From positions 1 to 5,167 of the forward strand of contig JAITIH010000050.1 in the NCBI GenBank assembly GCA_031279525.1: DNA of 5,167 nucleotides. Reading direction: 5' to 3'. Below, one piece after another: positions 1 through 5,167 of the stretch; the first letter of the stretch is position 1, and each line of letters begins with the position of its first letter. The stretch is from Deltaproteobacteria bacterium (GTDB lineage: Bacteria > Desulfobacterota > Desulfarculia > Adiutricales > Adiutricaceae). Both the position numbers and the translations under genes were made by a program. The notes beneath the pieces were generated by a model that saw only the letters and a program-made list of their open reading frames with translations, was not told where the DNA came from and ran no database searches.

Positions 1-73
1 CCAAATATTCACTAAATAAGTAAAAATCCAACTTTTATCTAAAAATTCCTAAAATCAGGGCGCGGGATCCGCC

Positions 74-106
74 GGAGCGGCCTGAAAAGGCTAATTGGCC
101 GCCTCC
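74..106. repeat. Imperfect inverted repeat upstream of the sigma-54 promoter
   Basis: The left arm GGAGCGGCC (74-82) pairs with the right arm GGCCGCCTCC (97-106) if one base is bulged, leaving a 14-base loop. It lies roughly 107-140 bases upstream of the -24/-12 promoter, the usual distance for binding sites of sigma-54 activators (enhancer-binding proteins). Role as an activator site is inference. It could instead be an RNA hairpin, for example the end of a transcript entering from the left, although no T run follows it. Confidence 0.35.
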
Positions 107-181
107 AGGTGAGGCCAAAAAGCGTGAAGCCAAATGCGCGATTTTTGACGTTGGCGTCCGTAGCCGAGCTAAAATAACAGG

Positions 182-220
182 TAATGCCCTGAAATTAATA
201 GATAAAATAAATTGGCATTA
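182..220. repeat. Perfect 7-bp inverted repeat overlapping the -24 box
   Basis: TAATGCC (182-188) and GGCATTA (214-220) are exact reverse complements separated by 25 AT-rich bases. The right arm covers the GG of the sigma-54 -24 element. A protein bound to both arms could block or modulate polymerase binding. The AT-rich spacer could bend easily, but I see no convincing IHF consensus in it. The function is inferred from position only, and a 7-bp match in AT-rich DNA can occur by chance. Confidence 0.35.
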
Positions 221-228
221 ATGTTGCT
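213..228 (+). promoter_or_regulatory. Sigma-54 (RpoN) -24/-12 promoter
   Basis: The sequence TGGCATTAATGTTGCT fits the RpoN consensus TGGCACGNNNNTTGCW at every conserved position except the C and G after TGGCA. The invariant GG (214-215) and GC (226-227) have the right spacing. Transcription would start near 238-240, giving a leader of about 30 bases that contains the ribosome binding site of the DnaJ-like gene. Such promoters are silent without an ATP-driven activator, so this gene is probably switched on by a specific signal. A sigma-70 alternative (TTGACG at 145-150 with TAAAAT at 170-175) has a 19-base spacer and is less convincing. Confidence 0.65.
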
Positions 229-257
229 ACAAATAAGGTCAAGCTTAACGACGAAAT

Positions 258-262
258 GGAGG
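258..262 (+). promoter_or_regulatory. Ribosome binding site of the DnaJ-like gene
   Basis: GGAGG lies 7 bases before the ATG at 270. It supports this start, because the same frame has a TAA stop at 246-248 and no other start codon in between. Confidence 0.8.
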
Positions 263-269
263 ACCGGAC

Positions 270-731
270 ATGACCCAGCTTCAATCGCGCGAGACCGGGC
301 GCTTAGCCCATAGGGCGAATAAATGGGAATTCAAGGGCGATTTAAGGGATATGGCCCAATCGAGGCTGTTGAGCCAGACCCAAGACGGCCTGGACCTTCA
401 TCGCGAGCTGGCCGTCGTCAAGACGAGCGGCCATTTCAACCTAGCCGTTCCCTGGCTGATCCGGATGGTTTGCCCAAGTTGCTTTGGTCGCGGCGAGACC
501 TTGACCCAAACCAAGCCGGGCTCCATTCTACGTTCCGCGCCTTGCCCCCGGTGCGGCGGCCATGGCCTTTTAGAGAAGGCCGAAGAAATCGCCGTTTCGA
601 TCACCCCGAAAATGGCCGAGGCCGGCTGGATCCAAGTAAAAGGGGCCGGGCTCTGCGACTCCCTCACCAACCGTCGGGGCGATCTGTGCCTTACCCTTAA
701 ATTCGTCGATAGCCTACCTTCCAGCCATTGA
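270..731 (+). CDS. DnaJ-like zinc-finger protein lacking the J domain
   Basis: This 153-residue protein resembles part of the bacterial co-chaperone DnaJ (Hsp40). Residues 40-67 (from GLDLHRELAV) match the start of the first C-terminal substrate-binding domain. CPSCFGRG (68-75) and CPRCGGHG (92-99) are DnaJ-type CxxCxGxG motifs whose four cysteines should bind one zinc ion. Residues 106-145, ending in GDLCLTLKF, match the strand region that follows the fourth motif of DnaJ (pattern V.I.....G.I.V.G.G....GDL). Missing compared with full DnaJ (about 375 residues) are the J domain with its HPD motif, the G/F linker, the two middle zinc motifs, the second C-terminal domain and the dimerisation region. 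The first 39 residues are charged and unrecognised. An in-frame stop at 246-248 rules out a longer product. It probably acts in the cytoplasm, since there is no signal peptide or membrane segment. Binding of unfolded or specific client proteins without DnaK is an inference; a zinc-binding regulatory protein is the alternative. A sigma-54 promoter and strong ribosome binding site precede it, suggesting a functional single gene rather than debris. Confidence 0.8.
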   Translation: MTQLQSRETGRLAHRANKWEFKGDLRDMAQSRLLSQTQDGLDLHRELAVVKTSGHFNLAVPWLIRMVCPSCFGRGETLTQTKPGSILRSAPCPRCGGHGLLEKAEEIAVSITPKMAEAGWIQVKGAGLCDSLTNRRGDLCLTLKFVDSLPSSH

Positions 732-747
732 CCCTATCGTCCTCCGT

Positions 748-800
748 GAAGCGCCTTATGGGCGAGCCAAAGGTAAACCTGGCTCGCCCATAAACGCTTC
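748..800 (+). terminator. Long hairpin after the DnaJ-like gene, possible terminator
   Basis: A perfect 14-bp stem, TTATGGGCGAGCCA (756-769) with TGGCTCGCCCATAA (780-793), encloses a 10-base loop. It is extended outward by GAAGCG (748-753) pairing with CGCTTC (795-800) across a small CC/A bulge, about 20 bp in all. It starts 17 bases after the stop codon, so it probably ends or protects the 3' end of the transcript. There is no T run after it, so it is not a standard intrinsic terminator. It could also be a mobile palindromic repeat (see the related copy at 1658-1745). Confidence 0.5.
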
Positions 801-816
801 TAGCGGGAAATAATTA
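753..816. repeat. Hairpin-bearing repeat, copy A
   Basis: Three blocks recur in the same order in copy B at 1658-1745. They are GCCTTATGGGCGAGC (753-767), CCTGGCT (778-784), and GCTTCT followed directly by AGCGGGAAATAATTA (796-816). Copy A includes most of the long hairpin behind the DnaJ-like gene. The pair may be diverged members of a palindromic intergenic element. The match is broken and partial, so chance in a biased sequence is not excluded. Confidence 0.4.
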
Positions 817-852
817 TAAAAATTAAGCCCTATTTAGGAGGGAAAGGGAGTT

Positions 853-876
853 ATGCCGCGACCTCTATCGGCGTAA
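853..876 (+). CDS. Possible seven-residue micro-ORF
   Basis: ATG at 853 opens a frame encoding MPRPLSA and a TAA stop. AGGAGGG at 836-842 is a strong Shine-Dalgarno sequence, though its 10-11-base spacing is slightly long; GGGAG at 846-850 is too close. Leader peptides of this size exist, but no regulated gene follows within reach. A purine-rich stretch by chance is equally likely. Confidence 0.12.
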   Translation: MPRPLSA

Positions 877-1160
877 ATATAAGCGCCCTGGCCTTAGTGT
901 TTCATAAAAACGCGCGTCGCTAGTTCTTCGCAAGCCATACGGACGAACAAGGGTTTAATAAGATGACGTTTTTTAGCTAATTTCCAATAAATAAGCGTTA
1001 AATTTAGAAATCCTTGCCAATTAATGGATAAAGCGCTCGAAATGGGTCATCCAGACCGTTCGGAAAAGCCCGAAAAACAAGGATTGGCGCGTTCTTAAAG
1101 GCTAAAACAACCCCCCCGCCAAAAATCCCACCAATACCGTAACTATCTTATTTTATTTGA

Positions 1161-1178
1161 TTTTTTAAAAAATTTTTT
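1161..1178. other. T6-A6-T6 tract
   Basis: Six T, six A and six T follow one another inside a 60-base stretch that is almost all A and T. The A6T6 part is the classic pattern of intrinsically curved DNA, and could serve as an UP element, a nucleoid-protein (H-NS/Lsr2-type) site, or nothing specific. No gene starts directly downstream. Confidence 0.4.
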
Positions 1179-1657
1179 CAAAAATGAAAAAAGAGACCGA
1201 TTTGACGAAGGGAAAAAGCGAAAATTAGATCCAAGTCAAGAATCGAATTTCATGAGAGGCAGTCCGAGTCGTTCGTCTTGATCAGGGTGGCCAAAGGGCC
1301 ATTTCGGGGAAGGCCAAAAAGCCTCGCGCGATTGCATTTGTTCTGGCCGGACGCGATGAAAATTTTTTGGGAAAAATCGTGTTTCCGATTTGGAAGGTCT
1401 TCGTTCGCCTTTTTGAAAGGCCATAGGGGTCAATTCGGAAAGCCATGTTTTCTTTTTTCTTATTTCTCGCAAATTGACGTTTCAAAAAAGCTTAAAAGCC
1501 TACGCGCTTGCGAAACATTTAACCTTCTGACTCCCATCGCCATATGCCGCTCTCTAAACCCCACGATTCCCTCGACTAAAAACAGGATCGCCTGGATAGA
1601 AACGAAAGTTTACCCTCATAAGATTTTTGGCAATAATCAAAAAGACTCAAAAGCCTG

Positions 1658-1745
1658 GCCTTAAGGCGAGCGGGCCTCCAGGTTAGGCCGCCTGGCTTAC
1701 CGTCGGAGCCAACCATGCCCCTGCTTCTGGTAGCGGGAAAAATTA
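1658..1745. repeat. Hairpin-bearing repeat, copy B
   Basis: Related to copy A at 753-816 through GCCTTAAGGCGAGC (1658-1671), CCTGGCT (1691-1697) and GCTTCTGGTAGCGGGAAA plus AATTA (1723-1745). It starts with a perfect 10-bp palindrome GCCTTAAGGC (1658-1667). It also contains GCCTCCAGGTTAGGCC (1674-1689), which matches 101-116 at 15 of 16 bases. Compared with copy A it has about 24 extra bases in the middle. Confidence 0.4.
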
Positions 1746-1752
1746 CCCGCTA
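1731..1752. repeat. Small perfect hairpin
   Basis: TAGCGGG (1731-1737) pairs exactly with CCCGCTA (1746-1752) around an 8-base AT loop. It overlaps the right end of repeat copy B. Copy A has the same left arm but lacks the right arm. No T run follows, so it is not a clear terminator. Confidence 0.4.
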
Positions 1753-1963
1753 AAACTCGCCCTGACCCTTAATTCCAGGCGGCTTGGTTTAGCCGTCAAC
1801 CGGCGGTAGAACCCTTAAAACGCGCGGTTTTGGCGCCTGAACGCCGGCCTGTCCAAAAGTTAACGCACGGAACCCTTGATTTAAAGCCACCTTGAGACGT
1901 CTAAAGAGCCCGCGAACGCTTACGCTCTCGCGAAAATTGATTGACCATTGAGAGAACGTAATT

Positions 1964-1972
1964 TGTTATAAT
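1964..1972 (+). promoter_or_regulatory. Extended -10 promoter candidate for the helicase gene
   Basis: TGTTATAAT is a perfect extended -10 element (TGnTATAAT) for the main sigma factor. The best -35-like sequence, TTGACC at 1941-1946, is 20 bases upstream, which is too far for ideal spacing; an extended -10 can work without a good -35. Transcription would start near 1979 and give a leader of about 345 bases before the helicase ATG. It is the best sigma-70-type match I found in the spacer. Confidence 0.45.
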
Positions 1973-2127
1973 AGGTTGTTTATTTTTTGGCGACGACAGA
2001 TCTATTCGTTGCGCTTTTGGTTCGCGCTTTGACGGGCGCGAGAACCTTCGCGAAAGGGGCTAGGGGCGCAATTTTAGCGAATTGGCCCCAAAGCGCGCCT
2101 GGTCTTTGGCTTGGCCTTCCACTTGGC

Positions 2128-2145
2128 CGCGCCCGCCCGGGCGCG
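2128..2145. repeat. Perfect 18-bp GC palindrome
   Basis: CGCGCCCG, CC, then CGGGCGCG: two exact 8-base arms around two bases. As DNA it could be an operator for a dimeric repressor; as RNA it would form a very stable short hairpin. It is located about 180 bases before the helicase start. No T run follows it. Confidence 0.45.
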
Positions 2146-2215
2146 AAGCCGTTGACTTAGCCTCGCGCGCGGGCCATTTAGGGAGACGAAAGGCCCCTGG
2201 CCCTAGAGCGGGCCT

Positions 2216-2238
2216 ATCCCGTTTTTTGGGATCTTTTT
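2216..2238 (+). terminator. Terminator-like hairpin in the helicase leader
   Basis: ATCCC (2216-2220) pairs with GGGAT (2228-2232) around a seven-base GTTTTTT loop, followed by C and five T (2234-2238). The stem is only 5 bp, so termination would be weak or partial. Its place about 85 bases ahead of the coding start suits an attenuator. GGGCC (2210-2214) and GGCCC (2246-2250) flank it and could form an outer stem that competes with or encloses it. Confidence 0.35.
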
Positions 2239-2322
2239 CTATTCCGGCCCCAAAGGCCTCGGCGGCCCTGGCCGGCCTAACCCAGCCTTCTTTTTTAACC
2301 ACAAAACGCCTGGGGGCTAAAT

Positions 2323-5167
2323 ATGAGCGCCGATAAAGCGTCGCCGGCGGGCGGTCTGGCGATATACCCAAAGATCGACCGCCTCCGCCGGAAGCTTTTA
2401 GATCTAAGCCGGGCCAACCCCCTGATCGCGGCCAAACTCTCCCCGCGCTCCAATAGCGTCGTCCGAGTGGTCGACGAGCGGCCCGAGTTTTTGCTCCAAT
2501 CCCTGGCCAAAGGCCAGCGCCTACGCTTTAAGCCCTTGCCGCCTTTGGAAGCCGAGCCGGCCGACGAAAAGAGCGAGGAGTTTTTGACGGCCCTGGCCGC
2601 CGCGCGGCTCGTCGACGAAAAATACCTGGCCGACTTAATGGCCTCGGCCAGGAAAGGGGCCCAGGACGAGGGCTTCGAGGTGGCCGCGACCATGGAGCGA
2701 GACTTAAAGGACCGCGTTCGGCAGTCCTTAGGCCTTACGCCACGGCAGGCCCGCGAGGGCTTGTCCCTGGCTTTGCACGCCAAAAACCACGGGGTGACCC
2801 CGGACTACGACCTGCCGCCGCTTAACGGAGCCAAACCTCCGCCCGAGCACGTCGACCGCGACGTCCAAACCCTCCTTCTGCCCCAAGATCTCGATCGGAA
2901 GCTAAACGCCCTCTTGGGCAAGCGCCGACTGGCCGAGGAGGAGACGGGCGTCAACGCCCTAAAAGCCGCCTTTGGCTTTTTGGAATGGCGCGACGGGACG
3001 GGGGCGGAGTGTCTGTCGCCGCTGGTCTTGTTGGCCGTCCGCATGACGAGAAAGCTAAGTCCAAGAGGCCAGGAGTTTTTCGTTTGGGCCGACGACGAGG
3101 AAGGCGAGGCCAACTTCGTTTTGGCCGAAAAGGCTCGGCTCGAATTTGGCCTGGCCCTCCCGCCGCTTAAGTTCGACGAGAGCGGGACGCCCTTGTTGGA
3201 GAGCTATTTCGTCGAGGTGACCGCGGCCATAGCCGAAAAAAGCGACTGGCGGGTCCGCCGGCAGGTGGCCTTTGGCCTTTTTCCCTCCAGCCGCATGGCT
3301 ATGTACGAGGACTTAGGCCCGGATCGGCGCGACTACGAAAAACTGCCTCTTTTGCGGGAGCTTCTCTTGGGCGGACGGGCCGAGCCGGGCCTCTTCGCCC
3401 CGGACTATGAGGTCGACCGCCCGGAAATCGAGGCCAGAGTCCCGGGCTTGGTCCTGGACGCCGACTCCTCCCAGATCTCGACTTTGGTCGACCTCGCCCA
3501 AGACCGGCCTTTGGCCGTGGAGGGGCCGCCAGGCGCGGGGAAATCGCAAACCATCGTCAACGCCATCGCCGCGGCCTTGGCCGACCGGAAAACCGTCCTT
3601 TTCGTGGCCGAAAAGCAAGCGGCCTTGGAGGTCGTCAAATCGCGCCTTGAGGCCGTGGGCTTAGGGGAATTTCTTTTCCCGCTCCAGGCCCAGCGCTCGA
3701 CCCGCCAGCAAGCCGTCGAGTCGATTAGGGCCAGGGTGGGGCTGGCCCCGCCGCCCCCTGAGCTTCAAGCTAAGGCTTTAAGCCAAAAGTTCCGGGACGT
3801 CCGGGGGAAGCTGGCCGAGTACGTCGATCTGGTCGGGTCCGAGCACGGCCAGACGGGCCTTTCGGTTTACGAGATCGTCGGCCAATCCTTAAAGCTGGCC
3901 CCGTTGTTGGCGGCGGCCCCGGAGCGGTTTAAAGATCCGGCCTGGCTTGTCGAGGCCAAAAGGTTGGGCCCGGGCCAGCTAAAGGATCTAATCCAGTCGG
4001 CCGGCGACCTGGAGGCGGCCTTGGGCGAGGCCGCCGCCCGTCCGGCCTGGCGTGGGGCGACTTTAAGGGGGTCGGACCCTTTTACGGTCGACCAGGCCTT
4101 AAGTCTGGCCCAAAAGGCCGCTCTGGCCCAAGCCCAGGTCGGGGAGGCGGCCCAGGGCCTGGCCGAGCGCTTAGGCGACGGCCTGGGCGGCGCGACGGAC
4201 GGGGACTTGGCCGCGGCCCGGGTTTTCGCGCGCCGGGCCGAGGAGCTGGCCCAGGGCCAAGACCAGAGCTTTTTGGCCGCGGTTTTGGCCGGCGGCCTGA
4301 CCGAGGCCGTCTTGGGCTTCGCTAAGCTGGCCGCTCGCCTTAAAGAAAGCGAGGCCGTGGCCCAAGAGGCCTTAGCCGACCCGACCGACCCGGCCAACGT
4401 AGGGATCCTGGCCAAGTTAACGGCCTTAGGCCAAGACCACGATCTTGAGACCCTAGACCCTAAGCCCTTGGCCGCGGATCTGGCCAAGACCGAGCAAGGG
4501 GTTTTAAAGCTAAAGCTTTTAAGGGATAGCCTTTCGGCCTTACTCCCGGATCTGCCCGAGCTGGGCCAGGCTCCCATGACCGCCTTCGCGGCGGCCAAGG
4601 CCCTTTTGGGCCAGGCCCCGGCCCCGGTCGCGGCCTTAGGGGCCCGGCTGGGCGCAGGCGAAAGGCTCATGGCCTTAAAGGACAAAAACCGCCAGGGCCA
4701 GAGCCTTTTGGAAAAGCGCGGGTCCTTGGCCGCCCGCTTAGACCCCGACTGCCCCTTAGAGCCTAAAGAGCTAAGGGCCATGGCCGAGACCTTCTTGTCG
4801 GCCGGCTTTTTTAAGTTCATTTCCCCGACCTATCGCCGGGCCGAGCGAGCCTATCGGGCCATCGTCAAGGGCCCGGCCGACTCCCAAATGGCGGCCGGGG
4901 ATCTGACGAAGCTCGCCGCCATCAAAGAGGAGGCCAGGGCCTTTGAAGGCGACCAGGCGGCTCGGGCGGCCTATGGGCTTAACTTCGCGGGCCTTAACAC
5001 CGATTTTGGACTCTACGAGGCGGCCATCGCCTTCGCCGATAGATTGGAGGCCATATTCCCGGCCGAAAAATTCCCCATGACTCGCCTGTGGCTTTTGGAA
5101 GGCCGGCCGGCCCTATTAGACTTTTTGGCCGAAAACGACTGTCCCGCCGCGTCCGTCGACTACGGCG
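2323..5167 (+). CDS. Large DUF4011-type superfamily 1 helicase/ATPase, N-terminal part
   Basis: The frame stays open for 948 codons to the window edge, so the 3' end is missing. Residues 20-60 (KLLDLSRANPLI, then VRVVDERPE) open the DUF4011 region. Family-typical stretches follow: HGVTPDYDLP (156-165), QTLLLPQDLDRKLNALL (182-198), EEETGVNALKAAFGFLEW (205-222) and MAMYEDL (326-332 region). DADSSQ (379-384) precedes the Walker A motif GPPGAGKS (401-408), and VLFVAEKQAALEVV (425-438) fits motif Ia. Residues about 480-800 form an alanine/leucine-rich, probably helical insert, and SPTYRRAERAYR (834-845) recurs in relatives. Walker B, motifs III-VI and any C-terminal nuclease would lie downstream; members are commonly 1,500-2,000 residues. 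It should be an ATP-dependent nucleic-acid translocase in the cytoplasm. Large helicases of this class occur in anti-phage and other accessory loci, but defence here is inference. ATG 2323 is the first start after an in-frame TAA (2296-2298); GGGGG at 2312-2316 is a modest ribosome binding site. The Walker A has Ala405 where relatives usually have Thr; the essential Gly-Lys-Ser is intact. Family assignment is from recalled conserved motifs. Confidence 0.9.
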   Translation, partial: MSADKASPAGGLAIYPKIDRLRRKLLDLSRANPLIAAKLSPRSNSVVRVVDERPEFLLQSLAKGQRLRFKPLPPLEAEPADEKSEEFLTALAAARLVDEKYLADLMASARKGAQDEGFEVAATMERDLKDRVRQSLGLTPRQAREGLSLALHAKNHGVTPDYDLPPLNGAKPPPEHVDRDVQTLLLPQDLDRKLNALLGKRRLAEEETGVNALKAAFGFLEWRDGTGAECLSPLVLLAVRMTRKLSPRGQEFFVWADDEEGEANFVLAEKARLEFGLALPPLKFDESGTPLLESYFVEVTAAIAEKSDWRVRRQVAFGLFPSSRMAMYEDLGPDRRDYEKLPLLRELLLGGRAEPGLFAPDYEVDRPEIEARVPGLVLDADSSQISTLVDLAQDRPLAVEGPPGAGKSQTIVNAIAAALADRKTVLFVAEKQAALEVVKSRLEAVGLGEFLFPLQAQRSTRQQAVESIRARVGLAPPPPELQAKALSQKFRDVRGKLAEYVDLVGSEHGQTGLSVYEIVGQSLKLAPLLAAAPERFKDPAWLVEAKRLGPGQLKDLIQSAGDLEAALGEAAARPAWRGATLRGSDPFTVDQALSLAQKAALAQAQVGEAAQGLAERLGDGLGGATDGDLAAARVFARRAEELAQGQDQSFLAAVLAGGLTEAVLGFAKLAARLKESEAVAQEALADPTDPANVGILAKLTALGQDHDLETLDPKPLAADLAKTEQGVLKLKLLRDSLSALLPDLPELGQAPMTAFAAAKALLGQAPAPVAALGARLGAGERLMALKDKNRQGQSLLEKRGSLAARLDPDCPLEPKELRAMAETFLSAGFFKFISPTYRRAERAYRAIVKGPADSQMAAGDLTKLAAIKEEARAFEGDQAARAAYGLNFAGLNTDFGLYEAAIAFADRLEAIFPAEKFPMTRLWLLEGRPALLDFLAENDCPAASVDYG

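Larger units (their letters stand above)
732..1963. other. Long spacer with no supportable gene
   Basis: Apart from the repeats and sites listed separately, I see no gene in this stretch. The open frames at 1278-1664 (+) and 1236-1485 (-) have no convincing ribosome binding site, no recognisable domain, and codon use unlike the two real genes. I found no tRNA-like T-loop sequence, rRNA, CRISPR array or transposase remnant. The base composition is patchy: AT-rich around 800-1200 and 1440-1650, more GC-rich around 1650-1930. A small RNA or a badly decayed gene remains possible, but nothing positive points to either. Confidence 0.6.
1979..2322 (+). other. Long structured leader before the helicase gene
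   Basis: If transcription starts near 1979, these 344 bases form an untranslated leader. It is strongly GC-rich from about 2025 on. It holds a perfect palindrome (2128-2145), a terminator-like hairpin (2216-2238) and nested GGCC pairings at 2255-2278 (AGGCC with GGCCT). I recognise no known riboswitch. A TTG-started frame at 2082-2336 overlaps the helicase start, but I do not consider it a supported gene. Confidence 0.35.

Noticed and set aside
145..175. Sigma-70 promoter TTGACG / TAAAAT before the DnaJ-like gene
   Set aside because: The 19-base spacer is too long and the sigma-54 match downstream is better; it could still be a weak secondary promoter.
1..245. A J domain split off upstream of the DnaJ-like gene by a frameshift
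   Set aside because: I found no HPD motif or J-domain-like frame upstream, and the region is AT-rich with many stops and a promoter in it.
398..670. Minus-strand and alternate + frames inside the DnaJ-like gene
   Set aside because: The true frame has CxxCxGxG motifs and a strong ribosome binding site; these frames have neither.
1111..1117. Run of seven C as a phase-variation tract
   Set aside because: It is not inside or next to any supported gene or promoter, and the length is modest.
1236..1485. Two overlapping minus-strand frames (78 and 67 codons)
   Set aside because: They are short, overlap each other and the + frame, and show no domain or start signal.
1278..1664. Open frame of 128 codons on the + strand in the spacer
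   Set aside because: It has no ribosome binding site worth the name and no recognisable motif. It is rich in Phe, Lys, Ser and Cys, and its codon use is unlike the two supported genes. Overlapping frames on the other strand look equally random.
2082..2336. TTG-started frame of 84 codons overlapping the helicase start by 14 bases
   Set aside because: The overlap would permit translational coupling and some codons fit the genome. However, the start is TTG with a poor ribosome binding site, the product is a Pro/Arg/Ala-rich string with no motif, and the frame runs through the palindrome and the T-tailed hairpin. More likely chance in GC-rich DNA.
3867..4820. Minus-strand frame of 317 codons inside the helicase gene
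   Set aside because: It is a shadow caused by the codon bias of the + gene. The product is a low-complexity run of Ala, Ser, Lys, Arg and Trp, while the + frame shows clear conserved helicase motifs.

Overview
The window carries two genes on the + strand, separated by about 1.6 kb in which I can support no protein-coding gene. The large gene is visibly GC-rich and full of GGCC and GCC. Its leucine codons are mixed (TTA, TTG, CTT as well as CTG and CTC). The spacer and the first 250 bases are much richer in A/T. Together with a good sigma-54 promoter, this suggests a GC-rich Gram-negative bacterium, perhaps of Desulfobacterota (old Deltaproteobacteria) type. That assignment is a guess from style; there is no marker gene.

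Left part (1-800): an AT-rich regulatory region holds inverted repeats and a sigma-54 (-24/-12) promoter at 213-228. It leads into a 153-residue protein (270-731) that looks like the zinc-finger and first substrate-binding region of DnaJ/Hsp40. The protein has no J domain, and only two of the four CxxCxGxG motifs are present. A long hairpin (748-800) follows the stop codon.

Middle part (about 800-2322): non-coding as far as I can tell. It contains two loosely related copies of a hairpin-bearing repeat (753-816 and 1658-1745), an A/T tract, an extended -10 promoter candidate (1964-1972), and then a leader of about 345 bases. The leader has a perfect 18-bp GC palindrome and a small terminator-like hairpin. 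The leader layout allows for attenuation, but this is not shown.

Right part (2323 to the window end): the first 948 residues of a very large DUF4011-type superfamily 1 helicase/ATPase (COG1112-like), with a clear DUF4011 region and Walker A motif. The Walker B and later helicase motifs, and any C-terminal nuclease, lie beyond the window. Proteins of this broad class occur in anti-phage and other accessory loci, so a defence role is possible, but the visible part does not prove it. There is no sign in sequence that the two genes work together: they are far apart and appear to have separate promoters. The points most worth following are the stripped-down DnaJ-like protein under apparent sigma-54 control, and the structured leader and missing C-terminal half of the helicase gene.
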